From contig NZ_KZ845671.1 in assembly GCF_003313465.1 (NCBI RefSeq), positions 1-64,000 of the forward strand: a DNA stretch of 64,000 nt, read 5' to 3'. This document shows, piece after piece, positions 34,267 to 44,104 of the stretch (its first letter is position 1; every line of letters starts with the position of its first letter). Origin of the DNA: Thermoflavimicrobium daqui (lineage in GTDB: Bacteria; Bacillota; Bacilli; Thermoactinomycetales; Thermoactinomycetaceae). Below the pieces are notes generated by a model. That model was not told the origin of the DNA. It saw only the letters and a list, made by a program, of their open reading frames with translations, and searched no databases. A program made the position numbers and the translations under genes.

Positions 34267-37200
34267 ATGAACATGGATCACAAAGAATCTCAACAAAATA
34301 ATGAAGAGATGAAAATATACCTTCGTGAAGCCGAAGCTGGAAATATCGAAGCGATGAGAATAGTTGGACTACGATATATAGATGGAGATGGTTTTCCACA
34401 GGATATTAAAGCAGGGACAAGCTGGCTTGAAAAAGCAGCAAAAACAGGTGATTCTATATCGATGGGACTGCTAGGACAGATGCTTTTGCAAGGAGATGGA
34501 TTAGAACAGAACATTGAAGAGGGAGAAAAATGGCTTCGCAGTTCAGCCGAAGCTGGAAATGTTATGGCGATGGGAATGCTTGGAAGCTTACTCTTTGAGG
34601 GAGATCTCTTGAAACCAAATTTAGTGGAAGGAGAGAAATGGTTATGGAAAGCGGCAAAAGCCGGTGATGCTCAATCCATGCGCATTTTAGGTTATCGTTT
34701 TCTCGAAGGGGATGGTGTTGTCCGAAATCTGGAAGAAGGAATAAAATGGATTCGAAAGGCAGCCGAAGCGGAAGAACCTGCTGCGATGCGAATTTTGGCT
34801 ATTTTACTTCTAGAAGGAGAAATTGTTGAGCAAGATATCGAAGAAGGAATGAAGTGGATTTGTCTAGCAGCTGAATTAGGAGAGCCTATTGCGATGCGAA
34901 TTCGGGGTCGACATCTTTTGGCAGGAGATCACCTTGAACAAGATGTAGAAGAAGGAGTGAAATGGCTTCGTCGTGCAGCTGAAGCTGGTGAGCCTGTTGC
35001 GGCCGGAATTTTAGGGAGTTTATTGTTAGAAGGCGAAGTAGTAACCCAGGATATTGAAGCAGGAGTAATGTTCCTTTTGCGTGCGGCTGAAATGGGAGAG
35101 CCCATTGCGATGCGTCTTTTAGGTATTTATTACTTAGAAGGGGAAGTACTTGTACAAAATATTCAAGAAGGCGAGAGATGGCTTCGACAAGCTGCTGAAG
35201 CCGGAGAGTCTGTAGCTATGAGGATCTTAGGCTATCGACTTTTAACCGGAGATGTTTTATCCCAAGATATTGAAGAAGGAGAAAAATGGTTCCGTAAAGC
35301 AGCTGAAGCGGAAGAGGTCATTGCAATGGGTGTTTTAGGAGATATTCTGCTTGAAGGAGAATTGTTAAAACCCGACAGAGAAAATGGTGAGAGATGGCTT
35401 CGACAAGCAGCTGAAGCGCATGAAACAGTAGCGATGCGCATGTTGGGTTATCGACTACTTTCTGGAGATGGATTAGAAAAAAATATCGTAGAAGGGGAGC
35501 TATGGCTTCGTCGAGCAGCTGAAGCAGGAGAGCCCATAGCGATGCGCTTACTAGCTATCGAGCTGATGGAAGGAGATGTCTTAAATCAAAATATAGAAGA
35601 AGGAGAAAAATGGTTCCGCTTTGCATCAGATGCTGGAGATCCTATTGCGATGCGCATTTTAGCAGAACTTCTGCTTGAAGGGCAAATTTTAAAGCAAGAT
35701 ATAGCGCAAGGAGAAAGTTGGCTAAGGCAGGCTGCACTATTGGGAGAAGTCACTGCCATGCGCATGTTGGGAAATGATCTATTACATGGAAGAAATTTAG
35801 AGCAAAATGTCGAAGAAGGAGAAAGATGGCTTCGTCGAGCTGCACAAGCCGAAGAACCAACCGCTATGGGGATGTTGGGTAATCATCTCGTTCATGGGGA
35901 GAAACTAGAGCAAGATATTGAAGAAGGTTTAAAGTGGCTTAAAAGAGCAGCCGAAGCAGGCGAAACGATCGCCATGTCTATCCTAAGCGATTTATTTTTA
36001 GAGGGAGAAATTGTAGAACAAAGCCTAGAAGAGGGAGAGAAATGGCTTCGTAAAGCGGCTGAAACTCAAGATCCTGTATTCATGCGCATTTTAGGCTATC
36101 GGCTCATGGAAGGAAGTTTAGTACAGATCAATCGGCAAGAAGGAGAAAAATGGCTTCGACAAGCAGCCGAAGCGGGTGAGCCGATTGCCATGGGAATGTT
36201 GGGAAATCTGTTATTAGAGGGAGATTGGATAGAACAAAACATTCAAGAAGGAGAAAAGTGGATTAATCGAGCAGCTGAGGCTGGAGAGCCCGTAGCGATG
36301 CGCATTTTAGGGATTACCCTGTTAGAAGGTGATAATTTAGAGAAAGATATCGAAGCAGGAGAAAAATGGCTTCGTAAAGCGGCTGAACGAGAAGATTTGA
36401 TTGCGATGCGCATTTTAGGCTATCAACTTATTGCAGGAAATATGATTCAGCCAGATGTCCAAGAAGGAAAAGCATGGCTCAAGAAAGCAGCTGAGCTAGG
36501 TGAACCAATCGCTATGGGAATGTTAGGTGATCTCCTTATTGAAGGCAATATCATCAGACAAGATGTTCAAGAAGGAAAAAAGTGGCTCTATCAAGCAGCA
36601 AAAATGGGGGAGACAGTAGCGATGCGCTTATTGGGCTATCGTTTCCTTGTTGGAGATTGCTTAGAGCAGAACACGATCGAAGCAGAAAAATGGCTCCGAC
36701 AAGCAGCTGGATCAGGAGAAGCGATCGCCATGCGCATTTTAGGGATTGAGCTATTAGAAGGTGATATATTGGAGCAAAATCTTGAAGAAGGAGAAACATG
36801 GCTCCGTCAGGCAACGGAAGTGGGTGATGTAGTTGCTGCTCGGATTTTAGGTAATCTTCTCATTCAAGGAAATTTCCTTTCACAAGACTTAGTTGAAGGA
36901 GAAGGTTGGCTCCGTCGAGTAGCAGAGATCGGTGATTCAGAAGCGATGCGGAACTTAGGGATTTATCTCATTGAAGGAGAAAACCTACCACGAGATATCG
37001 AAGAAGGAGAAGCATGGTTGTATAAAGCGGCTGAACAAGAAGATATAATCGCGATGCGGGTTTTAGGTAATTTGTATATTGAAGGAGAAATATTAGAAAA
37101 GGATTTCGAAGAGGGAATCAAATGGTTAGAAAGAGCATCAGCTGCAGGTGACTCTATTTCTATGCGGATGTTAGGAAGCACGCTAATTTTCGATGGAGAA

Positions 37201-37611
37201 AGAGAAGAAGACTTCGAGAAGGGGATCGAATGGTTAGAAAAAGCAGCTAAAGCCGATAATCCAGCAGCCATGGGTCTGTTAGGAAGCCTTCTACTCGAAG
37301 GTGAAAGAGTTCAATTTAATCCATCTGAAGGGGAGATGTGGCTTCGACGAGCAGCTGAAGCAGGTGAACCAACATCAATGAGTTTACTAGCAAATCGATT
37401 GCTTGACGGTGATGGTTTAAAACAAGATGCAGTTGAAGGCGTAAAATGGCTTCGTTTAGCCGCTGAAGCCGGAGATGTTGATGCGATGAAGCGATTGGGA
37501 GAATTATTAATTGAAGGAAAATGGATGGATCGAAATATTGAAGAAGCTGGAAAATGGCTTCGCAAAGCTGCTGAAGCCGGAGCTACTTGGCCAAATAAAC
37601 AAGTACATTAA
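34267..37611 (+). CDS. Giant Sel1-like repeat protein
   Basis: A 1,114-residue protein made almost wholly of Sel1-like (TPR-related) helical repeats. I count 29 full units of exactly 36 residues plus partial first and last units. The consensus is EEGEKWLRKAAEAGEPIAMR, then ILGxxLLEGDxLEQDI. No signal peptide, membrane span or extra domain is visible, and the protein is strongly acidic. Such solenoids bind partner proteins or peptides. AAAGGAG lies ten bases before the ATG at 34267. It is monocistronic. The alternation of MRILG and MGMLG units suggests duplication of blocks larger than one repeat. Function unknown. Confidence 0.9.
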   Translation: MNMDHKESQQNNEEMKIYLREAEAGNIEAMRIVGLRYIDGDGFPQDIKAGTSWLEKAAKTGDSISMGLLGQMLLQGDGLEQNIEEGEKWLRSSAEAGNVMAMGMLGSLLFEGDLLKPNLVEGEKWLWKAAKAGDAQSMRILGYRFLEGDGVVRNLEEGIKWIRKAAEAEEPAAMRILAILLLEGEIVEQDIEEGMKWICLAAELGEPIAMRIRGRHLLAGDHLEQDVEEGVKWLRRAAEAGEPVAAGILGSLLLEGEVVTQDIEAGVMFLLRAAEMGEPIAMRLLGIYYLEGEVLVQNIQEGERWLRQAAEAGESVAMRILGYRLLTGDVLSQDIEEGEKWFRKAAEAEEVIAMGVLGDILLEGELLKPDRENGERWLRQAAEAHETVAMRMLGYRLLSGDGLEKNIVEGELWLRRAAEAGEPIAMRLLAIELMEGDVLNQNIEEGEKWFRFASDAGDPIAMRILAELLLEGQILKQDIAQGESWLRQAALLGEVTAMRMLGNDLLHGRNLEQNVEEGERWLRRAAQAEEPTAMGMLGNHLVHGEKLEQDIEEGLKWLKRAAEAGETIAMSILSDLFLEGEIVEQSLEEGEKWLRKAAETQDPVFMRILGYRLMEGSLVQINRQEGEKWLRQAAEAGEPIAMGMLGNLLLEGDWIEQNIQEGEKWINRAAEAGEPVAMRILGITLLEGDNLEKDIEAGEKWLRKAAEREDLIAMRILGYQLIAGNMIQPDVQEGKAWLKKAAELGEPIAMGMLGDLLIEGNIIRQDVQEGKKWLYQAAKMGETVAMRLLGYRFLVGDCLEQNTIEAEKWLRQAAGSGEAIAMRILGIELLEGDILEQNLEEGETWLRQATEVGDVVAARILGNLLIQGNFLSQDLVEGEGWLRRVAEIGDSEAMRNLGIYLIEGENLPRDIEEGEAWLYKAAEQEDIIAMRVLGNLYIEGEILEKDFEEGIKWLERASAAGDSISMRMLGSTLIFDGEREEDFEKGIEWLEKAAKADNPAAMGLLGSLLLEGERVQFNPSEGEMWLRRAAEAGEPTSMSLLANRLLDGDGLKQDAVEGVKWLRLAAEAGDVDAMKRLGELLIEGKWMDRNIEEAGKWLRKAAEAGATWPNKQVH

Positions 37612-37618
37612 ATAAAAA

Positions 37619-37671
37619 AGAAAAAGGTGTTTCTTCTTTCCAAACGATAAAAGAAGGAACACCTTTTTTAT
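37619..37671 (+). terminator. Terminator after the Sel1 gene
   Basis: AAAAAGGTGTTTCTTCTT pairs with AAGAAGGAACACCTTTTTT. Confidence 0.88.
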
Positions 37672-37859
37672 AATGGAACAGGATCACAAGAGTATAAAAA
37701 TAGTCATAATATTTAAAAATATACATTTATTTAGTTAAATTCTCTATTTTTTATTACATCATGGATTTTATTAGAAATAGAAATTATTATTTAGTAGTAT
37801 AACATGTTTTAATAATATACTATAATATAGTTCGATTTTAATAGAAAGGAGATAGTTTA

Positions 37860-39287
37860 TTGTTTATAGAACATTTAGAAAAAATAATCACACTGCTTAA
37901 TGATTTTCTTTGGTCGAAACTATTAGTCTATGTACTTGTTTTACTAGGAATTTATTTTACACTTCGCACTCGGTTTGTACAGATTCGGAATATAGGTGAA
38001 ATGATTCGCTTAATGGGAGATGGGATTGGTGCCTCTGTAAAAGGTAAAAAAGGGGTATCCTCATTTCAAGCATTTTGTATTAGTACTGCATCACGAGTAG
38101 GGGTAGGAAATTTAGCTGGGGTTGCTATGGCTATTTCACTAGGAGGTCCTGGTGCTGTATTTTGGATGTGGCTAATTGCTATTCTTGGAAGTGCTTCTGC
38201 TTTTGTAGAGAGCACACTAGCTCAAATTTATAAAGTTAAAGATAAAGATGTATATCGTGGTGGGCCTGCCTATTATATGCAAAAGGGATTAAATGCTCGT
38301 TGGATGGGAATCATTTTTGCTATTTTAATTACTTTTTGTTTTGGACTTGTATTTAATTCCGTTCAGGCAAATACGTTAACCCTCGCATTTAACACTGCCT
38401 TTCATATTGATCGAGTCTATGTAGGGATCGCTATTACTATTTTGTTGGCGGTGATTATCTTTGGTGGTGTAAAAAGAATTGCGAAAGCGGCTGAACTTAC
38501 TGTTCCATTTATGGCAGTTGCTTATATTCTCGTTGCTCTTTATATCATCATTATGAATTATGATAAGATCCCGACTGTATTTACATTAATCATTAAAAAT
38601 GCTTTTGGACTTGAAGCCGCATTTGGCGGAGGAGTAGGAGCTGCTATTTTACAAGGTATAAAAAGAGGTTTATTTTCTAATGAAGCAGGAATGGGAAGTG
38701 CACCAAATGCTGCAGCCACAGCAGAAGTGACTCATCCAGTAAAGCAAGGATTTATCCAAGCATTAAGTGTTTTTACAGATACATTGTTAGTATGTAGTGC
38801 AACCGCATTGATTATTCTATTTTCTGGTAACCAATTGGATAGCAAATTAGAAGGTATCCAATTAACACAAAATGCTTTGGCTACACAAATGGGTGCATGG
38901 GCACCTGGTTTTGTTACCATTGCTATTCTGTTCTTTGCGTTCACTTCACTAATAGGGAACTATTATTATGGTGAAACGAATATTGAATTTATTAAAGAAA
39001 GTAAAGGTTGGCTTTTTGTCTACCGAGTCGCTGTCATTGTCATGGTATTGTGGGGATCAATGGCAAAAGTCCAGTTGGTTTGGGATTTAGCCGATTTATT
39101 TATGGCTCTTATGGCAATTACAAACTTAATTGCGATCACCCTGCTAGGTAGAGTTGCCTTTGCTGCACTAAAAGATTATTTAGAACAAAGAAAGCAAGGT
39201 AAAGATCCTGTATTTTATGCTAGTCGGATTAAAGGATTAGAAAATGTAGAATGCTGGAAAGATGAAAAAGAAGAAAATATAGGATAA
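37860..39287 (+). CDS. Sodium:alanine symporter (AGCS family)
   Basis: A 475-residue transporter with about 11 spans, importing alanine or glycine with sodium ions. Signatures are GKKGVSSFQAFCISTASRVGVGNLAGVA, GGPGAVFWMWLIAILGSASAFVESTLAQIYK, YRGGPAYYMQKGL and LFSNEAGMGSAPNAAATAEVTHPVKQGFIQ. AAAGGAG precedes a TTG start at 37860. It is monocistronic, with a terminator after it. Confidence 0.93.
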   Translation: MFIEHLEKIITLLNDFLWSKLLVYVLVLLGIYFTLRTRFVQIRNIGEMIRLMGDGIGASVKGKKGVSSFQAFCISTASRVGVGNLAGVAMAISLGGPGAVFWMWLIAILGSASAFVESTLAQIYKVKDKDVYRGGPAYYMQKGLNARWMGIIFAILITFCFGLVFNSVQANTLTLAFNTAFHIDRVYVGIAITILLAVIIFGGVKRIAKAAELTVPFMAVAYILVALYIIIMNYDKIPTVFTLIIKNAFGLEAAFGGGVGAAILQGIKRGLFSNEAGMGSAPNAAATAEVTHPVKQGFIQALSVFTDTLLVCSATALIILFSGNQLDSKLEGIQLTQNALATQMGAWAPGFVTIAILFFAFTSLIGNYYYGETNIEFIKESKGWLFVYRVAVIVMVLWGSMAKVQLVWDLADLFMALMAITNLIAITLLGRVAFAALKDYLEQRKQGKDPVFYASRIKGLENVECWKDEKEENIG

Positions 39288-39293
39288 AATGAG

Positions 39294-39325
39294 CCAGATA
39301 GGAGAATTTCCTATCTGGTTTTTTA
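39294..39325 (+). terminator. Terminator after the alanine symporter gene
   Basis: CCAGATAGGA pairs with TCCTATCTGG and is followed by TTTTTT. The gap to 39577 holds nothing else. Confidence 0.88.
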
Positions 39326-39577
39326 TGATTAATTTAGCCTTATTATTTACCGTAATTCCTTTAACCTTCTTCATTGCGAAAGATTGATATTTGATGTATA
39401 ATCTATAAATTGCAGAGAGTATGTATATATAAGAAAAGATCGAGGAAATTGATAGATCATTCCCATCAAAAAAACTAAATACAAATCGGATAGGTCAACG
39501 AAAGCATTTTTTTATGAAAGTAAAGTGATTAAAATAGATGGATCGTAGATTTGCAAGTGTAGGAAGGTGTGAAAGCA

Positions 39578-41056
39578 ATGGCTACCAAAACCAAGGATTT
39601 TAGTCAATATTTTGTGGCTCCCGATCTAAAAGCTGCCAAAAAACGGGGCAAAGAAGATATTCAAGTACTACAATTTGAACAAATTCCTGAAGACATGCGT
39701 GAAGTCGGAAAAAATAAACGCTACATGATTCAAACTTATGGTTGTCAAATGAATGTCCACGATAGTGAGACAATTGCAGGGATTTTTGAGCAAATGGGTT
39801 ATGAAGCAACAGATCAGGAGCAAGAAGCCGACATTATTTTACTCAATACCTGTGCTATTCGAGAAAACGCAGAAGATAAAGTGTTTGGTACACTTGGTCG
39901 ATTAAAGCAACTAAAGCTTGAAAAACCCGATTTAATTCTTGGTGTATGTGGTTGTATGTCTCAAGAAGAATCAGTGGTGAACCGTATTTTAAAAAGTTAT
40001 CAACATGTAGATTTAGTATTTGGTACGCATAATATTCATCGTCTACCTTATCTGTTACAAAATGCTCTATATAGTAAAGAGATGGTCATCGAAGTATGGT
40101 CTAAAGAAGGAGACGTTGTTGAAAATATACCCAAAGTGCGTAGTGATGGTTTACGTGCTTGGGTAAATATTATGTATGGTTGTGACAAATTCTGTACCTA
40201 CTGTATTGTGCCATATACTCGTGGGAAAGAGAGAAGTCGTCGTCCTGAAGATGTGCTAAATGAGATCCGTGAACTTGCACGTAAGGGATATCAAGAAGTC
40301 ACCTTACTCGGTCAAAATGTCAATGCTTATGGAAAAGATTTTAAGGATATCGACTATCGCTTTGGGGACTTAATGGATGATGTGCATAAAATCGGTATTC
40401 CACGTGTTCGTTTTACCACAAGCCATCCACGTGATTTCGATGATCACTTAATTGAAGTTTTAGCGAAACGTGGTAATTTAGTAGAGCATATTCATTTACC
40501 TGTGCAATCAGGTAGTTCTGAAGTACTCAAGTTAATGGCACGGAAGTATACGCGTGAACAATATCTTGAATTGGTGAGAAAAATTAAAAAAGCGATCCCT
40601 GATGTAGTATTAACAACGGATATTATCGTTGGTTTCCCTGGTGAAACGGATGAGCAATTTGCAGAAACACTAACTCTTGTTAAAGAAGTGGAATATGATT
40701 CAGCTTATACGTTTATTTACTCTCCACGAGAAGGAACCCCAGCAGCAAAAATGAAAGATGATATTCCGATGGAAGTGAAAAAAGAACGATTACAGCAGTT
40801 AAACGAGGTAGTCAATGAGATAGCACGTCGGAAGAATGAAGCTTTGCGTGGGGAAGTTCTTGAAGTTTTAGTTGAAGGAGAGAGTAAGAAAAACTCGGAA
40901 GTTCTTTCTGGACGTACTCGAACCAATAAATTAGTTAACTTCCGTGGTCCTAAACATTTGATTGGACAATTGGTATATGTAAAAATTACCGAACCTCAAA
41001 CGTGGACATTAAATGGTGAATGGGTTGAAGAACCAATGATGCAGGTGGGGATGTAA
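39578..41056 (+). CDS. miaB: tRNA-2-methylthio-N6-dimethylallyladenosine synthase
   Basis: About 492 residues. This radical-SAM methylthiotransferase adds a methylthio group to i6A37 of tRNAs. Three Cys of the N-terminal cluster ([20 protein letters not shown]) and the radical-SAM CxxxCxxC (CDKFCTYC) are present, with a C-terminal TRAM domain. Two iron-sulfur clusters are expected. AGGAAGGTG precedes the ATG at 39578; the GTG at 39569 was not chosen. Its substrate is made by miaA at 53072, in the same genome block. The stop overlaps the ymcA start. Confidence 0.97.
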   Translation: MATKTKDFSQYFVAPDLKAAKKRGKEDIQVLQFEQIPEDMREVGKNKRYMIQTYGCQMNVHDSETIAGIFEQMGYEATDQEQEADIILLNTCAIRENAEDKVFGTLGRLKQLKLEKPDLILGVCGCMSQEESVVNRILKSYQHVDLVFGTHNIHRLPYLLQNALYSKEMVIEVWSKEGDVVENIPKVRSDGLRAWVNIMYGCDKFCTYCIVPYTRGKERSRRPEDVLNEIRELARKGYQEVTLLGQNVNAYGKDFKDIDYRFGDLMDDVHKIGIPRVRFTTSHPRDFDDHLIEVLAKRGNLVEHIHLPVQSGSSEVLKLMARKYTREQYLELVRKIKKAIPDVVLTTDIIVGFPGETDEQFAETLTLVKEVEYDSAYTFIYSPREGTPAAKMKDDIPMEVKKERLQQLNEVVNEIARRKNEALRGEVLEVLVEGESKKNSEVLSGRTRTNKLVNFRGPKHLIGQLVYVKITEPQTWTLNGEWVEEPMMQVGM

Positions 41057-41484
41057 TGATGCCAACCACAATGACAGATCATCCAATCATTCATTTGGCT
41101 CGACAATTTGCTGATCGCTTGCAAAATTACGCAGAAGTACAACGGTTTCGGCTCGCTGAACAGCAAGTGAACCAAAGTGAGACCGTTCATGATTTGATCG
41201 ATGCGATTAAAAAGAAACAAAAAGAATGGGTTCACGCAAAGCACTACAAAAAGATGGAACACCTTAAGCGTTTGGAACAAGAACTCGATCAACTACAACA
41301 AGACCTTGATAATTTGCCTATCGTTCGGGAATATCAACAAGCTCAAGTGGATGTCAACGAGCTATTACAAACCATCCAGCAAGTAGTTGCTGATACAGTA
41401 TCTAAAAAAATCCATGTTGAAACAGGTGGCGAAGTGCTAAGTGGATGTGGGCATGGAGGTCCATGTGGATGCAAAAGTAGTTAA
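41056..41484 (+). CDS. ymcA: RicA (YmcA) regulator of RNase Y complex
   Basis: A 142-residue protein of the YlbF/YmcA family. In Bacillus, RicA, RicF and RicT form an iron-sulfur complex that guides RNase Y and is needed for competence, biofilm and sporulation. The helical core (IIHLARQFADRLQNYAEVQRF, VREYQQAQVDVNELLQTIQQVV) is intact, and the C-terminus ends CGHGGPCGCKSS, Cys residues that probably ligate the cluster. It overlaps the miaB stop by one base (TAATG), as in the usual miaB-ymcA pair. ATG at 41059 is also possible. Confidence 0.9.
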   Translation: MMPTTMTDHPIIHLARQFADRLQNYAEVQRFRLAEQQVNQSETVHDLIDAIKKKQKEWVHAKHYKKMEHLKRLEQELDQLQQDLDNLPIVREYQQAQVDVNELLQTIQQVVADTVSKKIHVETGGEVLSGCGHGGPCGCKSS

Positions 41485-41489
41485 AATGA

Positions 41490-41527
41490 TTCCCAGTATC
41501 TGTTATAAATGGATACTGGGAGTTTTT
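41490..41527 (+). terminator. Terminator after ymcA
   Basis: TCCCAGTATC pairs with GATACTGGGA and is followed by GTTTTTG. Confidence 0.88.
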
Positions 41528-41615
41528 GAACGAAATATCAAGCTCGTCGACATATTTCCCTTATATCAAAAGCAAAAGTGTTTGATCCTCTGTCTCATAT
41601 AGTAAGAACCAATTA

Positions 41616-42358
41616 TTATTGTGCAGTATAACCGCCATCGATAAGTAAGCTGGTTCCTGTGATGAAAGAAGCATCGTCACTAGCTAAAAATAAGACAGCT
41701 TTTTACTTCTTCGGGTTTTCCAAGACGTCCGAGGGGATGAAGGTTTATTAAATGTTGCCTCATCTCGGTATCCGCGCCCGCAATTAATGGCGTATCAATA
41801 TATCCAGGACATACAGCATTCACACGAATTCCTTCTTTTGCATAAGTCACAGTTAATGTTTGTGTTAATAGCTTCACTCCCCCTTTAGCAGAGGAATACG
41901 CTGTTACCCCTTTTTTCCCTGCATAACTATGAATGGACCCCGAGTTAACGATGACTCCTCCCTTCCCTTGTTTAAGCATTTGTTCAATTGCATATTTATT
42001 GGAGAGAAAAACCCCCGATAAATTGATATCTATAGTTCGTTTCCATTGTTCAAAAGTTAGCTCATGGGCAACGTTATCGTTGGCAATTCCAACGTTTGCA
42101 AACATAATATCCAGTTTTCCATATTGTTTAACGGTTTCTGTGATCATATGTTTGACTTCTTCTTCTTTTGTTACATCTGTTTTGAGAAATAAAGTATCAT
42201 AGCCATCTGTATTCAATTGTTTGGATAATTCTTGTCCATGTTCAGAAAAGTCTGCGATGACCACTTTCGCTCCTGCTTCTACAAATAATTGAACGGTTGC
42301 TTTACCGATTCCACTTGCTCCTCCAGTTATAATTGCTACTTTATTTGGTTAATTTCAT
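41616..42358 (-). pseudogene. Decayed short-chain dehydrogenase
   Basis: A full SDR can be read only with two frame changes. The start MKLT..NKVAIITGGASGIGKAT needs removal of one A at about 42342. The end, from GRLGKPEEVK to AVLFLASDDASFITGTSLLIDGG, needs removal of one A in an A5 run near 41697. The central part (41680-42264) has NVGIAN, the catalytic SGSIHSYAGKKGVTAYSSAKGG and CPGYIDTP. GGAG precedes the ATG at 42358. Both changes are single extra A residues, so a pseudogene or homopolymer errors are both possible. It is next to an intact SDR on the same strand. Confidence 0.8.
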
Positions 42359-42405
42359 TGTAAATTATCTCCATTTCTATTGAGAGTGAGCAAACATTAG
42401 TGCCA

Positions 42406-43158
42406 TTAACGTGCAGTTGCGCCACCATCGATCACAAACTCAGCACCTGTCGTATAGGATGATTCGTCTGACGCTAAGAAAAGAACCATATTCGCTACAT
42501 CTTTGACAGTGCCTAGACGCCCCATAGGAAATTCCTTCCCTAATTCATCTTTTGTACTACCCGTAACTTTAGAAGCATATTCTGCCATTCCAGTATCGAT
42601 ATATCCTGGATGGATGGAATTAACTCGAACGCCAGTTGGTGCATATTCAATGGCTGCATCTTTTGTCATGATCCGTACCGCCCCTTTGCTTGCCCCATAA
42701 AGAACATGACCAGGTGCACCCATTAAACCAGCGATAGATGATGCATTAATAACAGACCCTTTTTTTTGTTTAGCCATAAGAGGCATAATGTGTTTCATTC
42801 CTAAAAATACACCAGTCACATTAATTGACATCAGACGATTCCATTCTTCTAATTGAATCTCTGCAAGTGGTTTAATAATATAAATTCCAGCATTGTTGAA
42901 TAGGATATCTACTTTTCCAAATGAATGAATCGTTTTCTCCGTAACCTTTTTCCAATCTTCTTCTTTGCTCACATCAAGACGAATAAAGATCGCTTCTCCT
43001 CCATGTGATTGAATGTCTTTGACCGCTTGATTGCCGGAGTCTTCGTTTATGTCAGTAATGACGATTTTCGCTCCTTCTCTTGCAAATAATAATGCTGTTT
43101 CTTTACCGATTCCTGTACCCGCCCCTGTTATGATCGCTACTTTGTTTTCAAGTCTCAT
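42406..43158 (-). CDS. Short-chain dehydrogenase/reductase
   Basis: A 250-residue classical SDR: TGAGTGIGKETA cofactor loop, an Asp after the second strand (ITDINEDSG) pointing to NAD, NNAGIY, the catalytic Ser (INASSIAG) and YGASKGA, HPGYIDTG and VIDGG. GGTGATC precedes the ATG at 43158; the longer frame to 43209 lacks a site. With the broken SDR beside it, this looks like an inserted or duplicated pair between ymcA and cotE, which are usually adjacent in Bacillus. Substrate unknown. Confidence 0.88.
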   Translation of the reverse strand: MRLENKVAIITGAGTGIGKETALLFAREGAKIVITDINEDSGNQAVKDIQSHGGEAIFIRLDVSKEEDWKKVTEKTIHSFGKVDILFNNAGIYIIKPLAEIQLEEWNRLMSINVTGVFLGMKHIMPLMAKQKKGSVINASSIAGLMGAPGHVLYGASKGAVRIMTKDAAIEYAPTGVRVNSIHPGYIDTGMAEYASKVTGSTKDELGKEFPMGRLGTVKDVANMVLFLASDESSYTTGAEFVIDGGATAR

Positions 43159-43413
43159 TAAAAGATCACCATGCCTTATCAGCTTTTGTATTTGTAAATG
43201 AATAAACAAGTTCCCTTTTTTTGAAGGAATATTTCTTTAAAGGGGATTGATGTCTTCGGAAGAAAGTGGTTTTCCCTGTAATAAAGCTACTGTTATTATC
43301 TACTAATTCCTGATTTTATTCTTTTCCTCTAAAAAACTTTTCTGGGTATTTGCACCTAAGGCAAATGCCCTGCATACATTTGTTATTGAACCATTACTGG
43401 AGGAGGGAATAAC

Positions 43414-43989
43414 GTGCCATATAGAGATAGAGGTGTCGACTATCGTCAGATTATTACCAAGGCTGTATGTGGAAAAGGTCGGAAATTTTCTCAGGCAACC
43501 CATACAATTCATCCGCCGGATAATATTTATAACATTTTAGGGGCATGGATTATTAACCACAAGTATGAAAGTGATAAGATAGGGGAAGTAGTTGAAGTTC
43601 GTGGTAGCTATGATATAAATATATGGTATTCTACTAAAGGGAATACTAAAACCGATGTGGTTAAAGAAACTGTACACTATGTAGAGCAAGTCCCCTTAGG
43701 CTACTATGACCGTAATACACGAGAAGCTACCCTTCAAGTAAGTGCAACCGCTACGCAAGCTCCTAATTGTGTGGAAGCATCCATCGCAGCACAGTCTGAT
43801 TTAGTAGTTGTTCGTGTAGAAAAAGAGTTTGTCGTCGAGATGGTAGGAGAAACAAAAATTTGTGTTCCTGTTTATCCATTAGAATATGCAGAAGCAGATG
43901 ACAAAGAGATGATGTCATACTCCCCAGAAGAACAAGAAGCCTATGATGATCTCGATCCCGATTTGATTATTGATGACTTGGATGACTAG
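43414..43989 (+). CDS. cotE: Spore coat morphogenetic protein CotE
   Basis: A 191-residue protein. CotE drives assembly of the outer spore coat from the mother cell. Typical segments are YRQIITKAVCGKGRKFSQATHTI, PDNIYNILGAWIINHKYE, VRGSYDINIWYS and PNCVEASI. The C-terminus is highly acidic (DDLDPDLIIDDLDD), as in the family. GGAGGAGGG precedes a GTG start. Its position between ymcA and mutS is the conserved one. Confidence 0.94.
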   Translation: MPYRDRGVDYRQIITKAVCGKGRKFSQATHTIHPPDNIYNILGAWIINHKYESDKIGEVVEVRGSYDINIWYSTKGNTKTDVVKETVHYVEQVPLGYYDRNTREATLQVSATATQAPNCVEASIAAQSDLVVVRVEKEFVVEMVGETKICVPVYPLEYAEADDKEMMSYSPEEQEAYDDLDPDLIIDDLDD

Positions 43990-44104
43990 GTAGTAGAAGG
44001 CGAATGCCTTCTTTTTTCTTTTAGCTAACCATTTTCCCATATAGAACATAACATAACAGAAGAATAATGAAACATGTTGGTACGGTAGAAAGGGGAAAGG
44101 TTTA

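Noticed and set aside
34290-37565. Several minus-strand Ser/Pro-rich frames within the Sel1 gene
   Set aside because: They are shadows of the 108-bp periodic repeat; no starts with ribosome sites.
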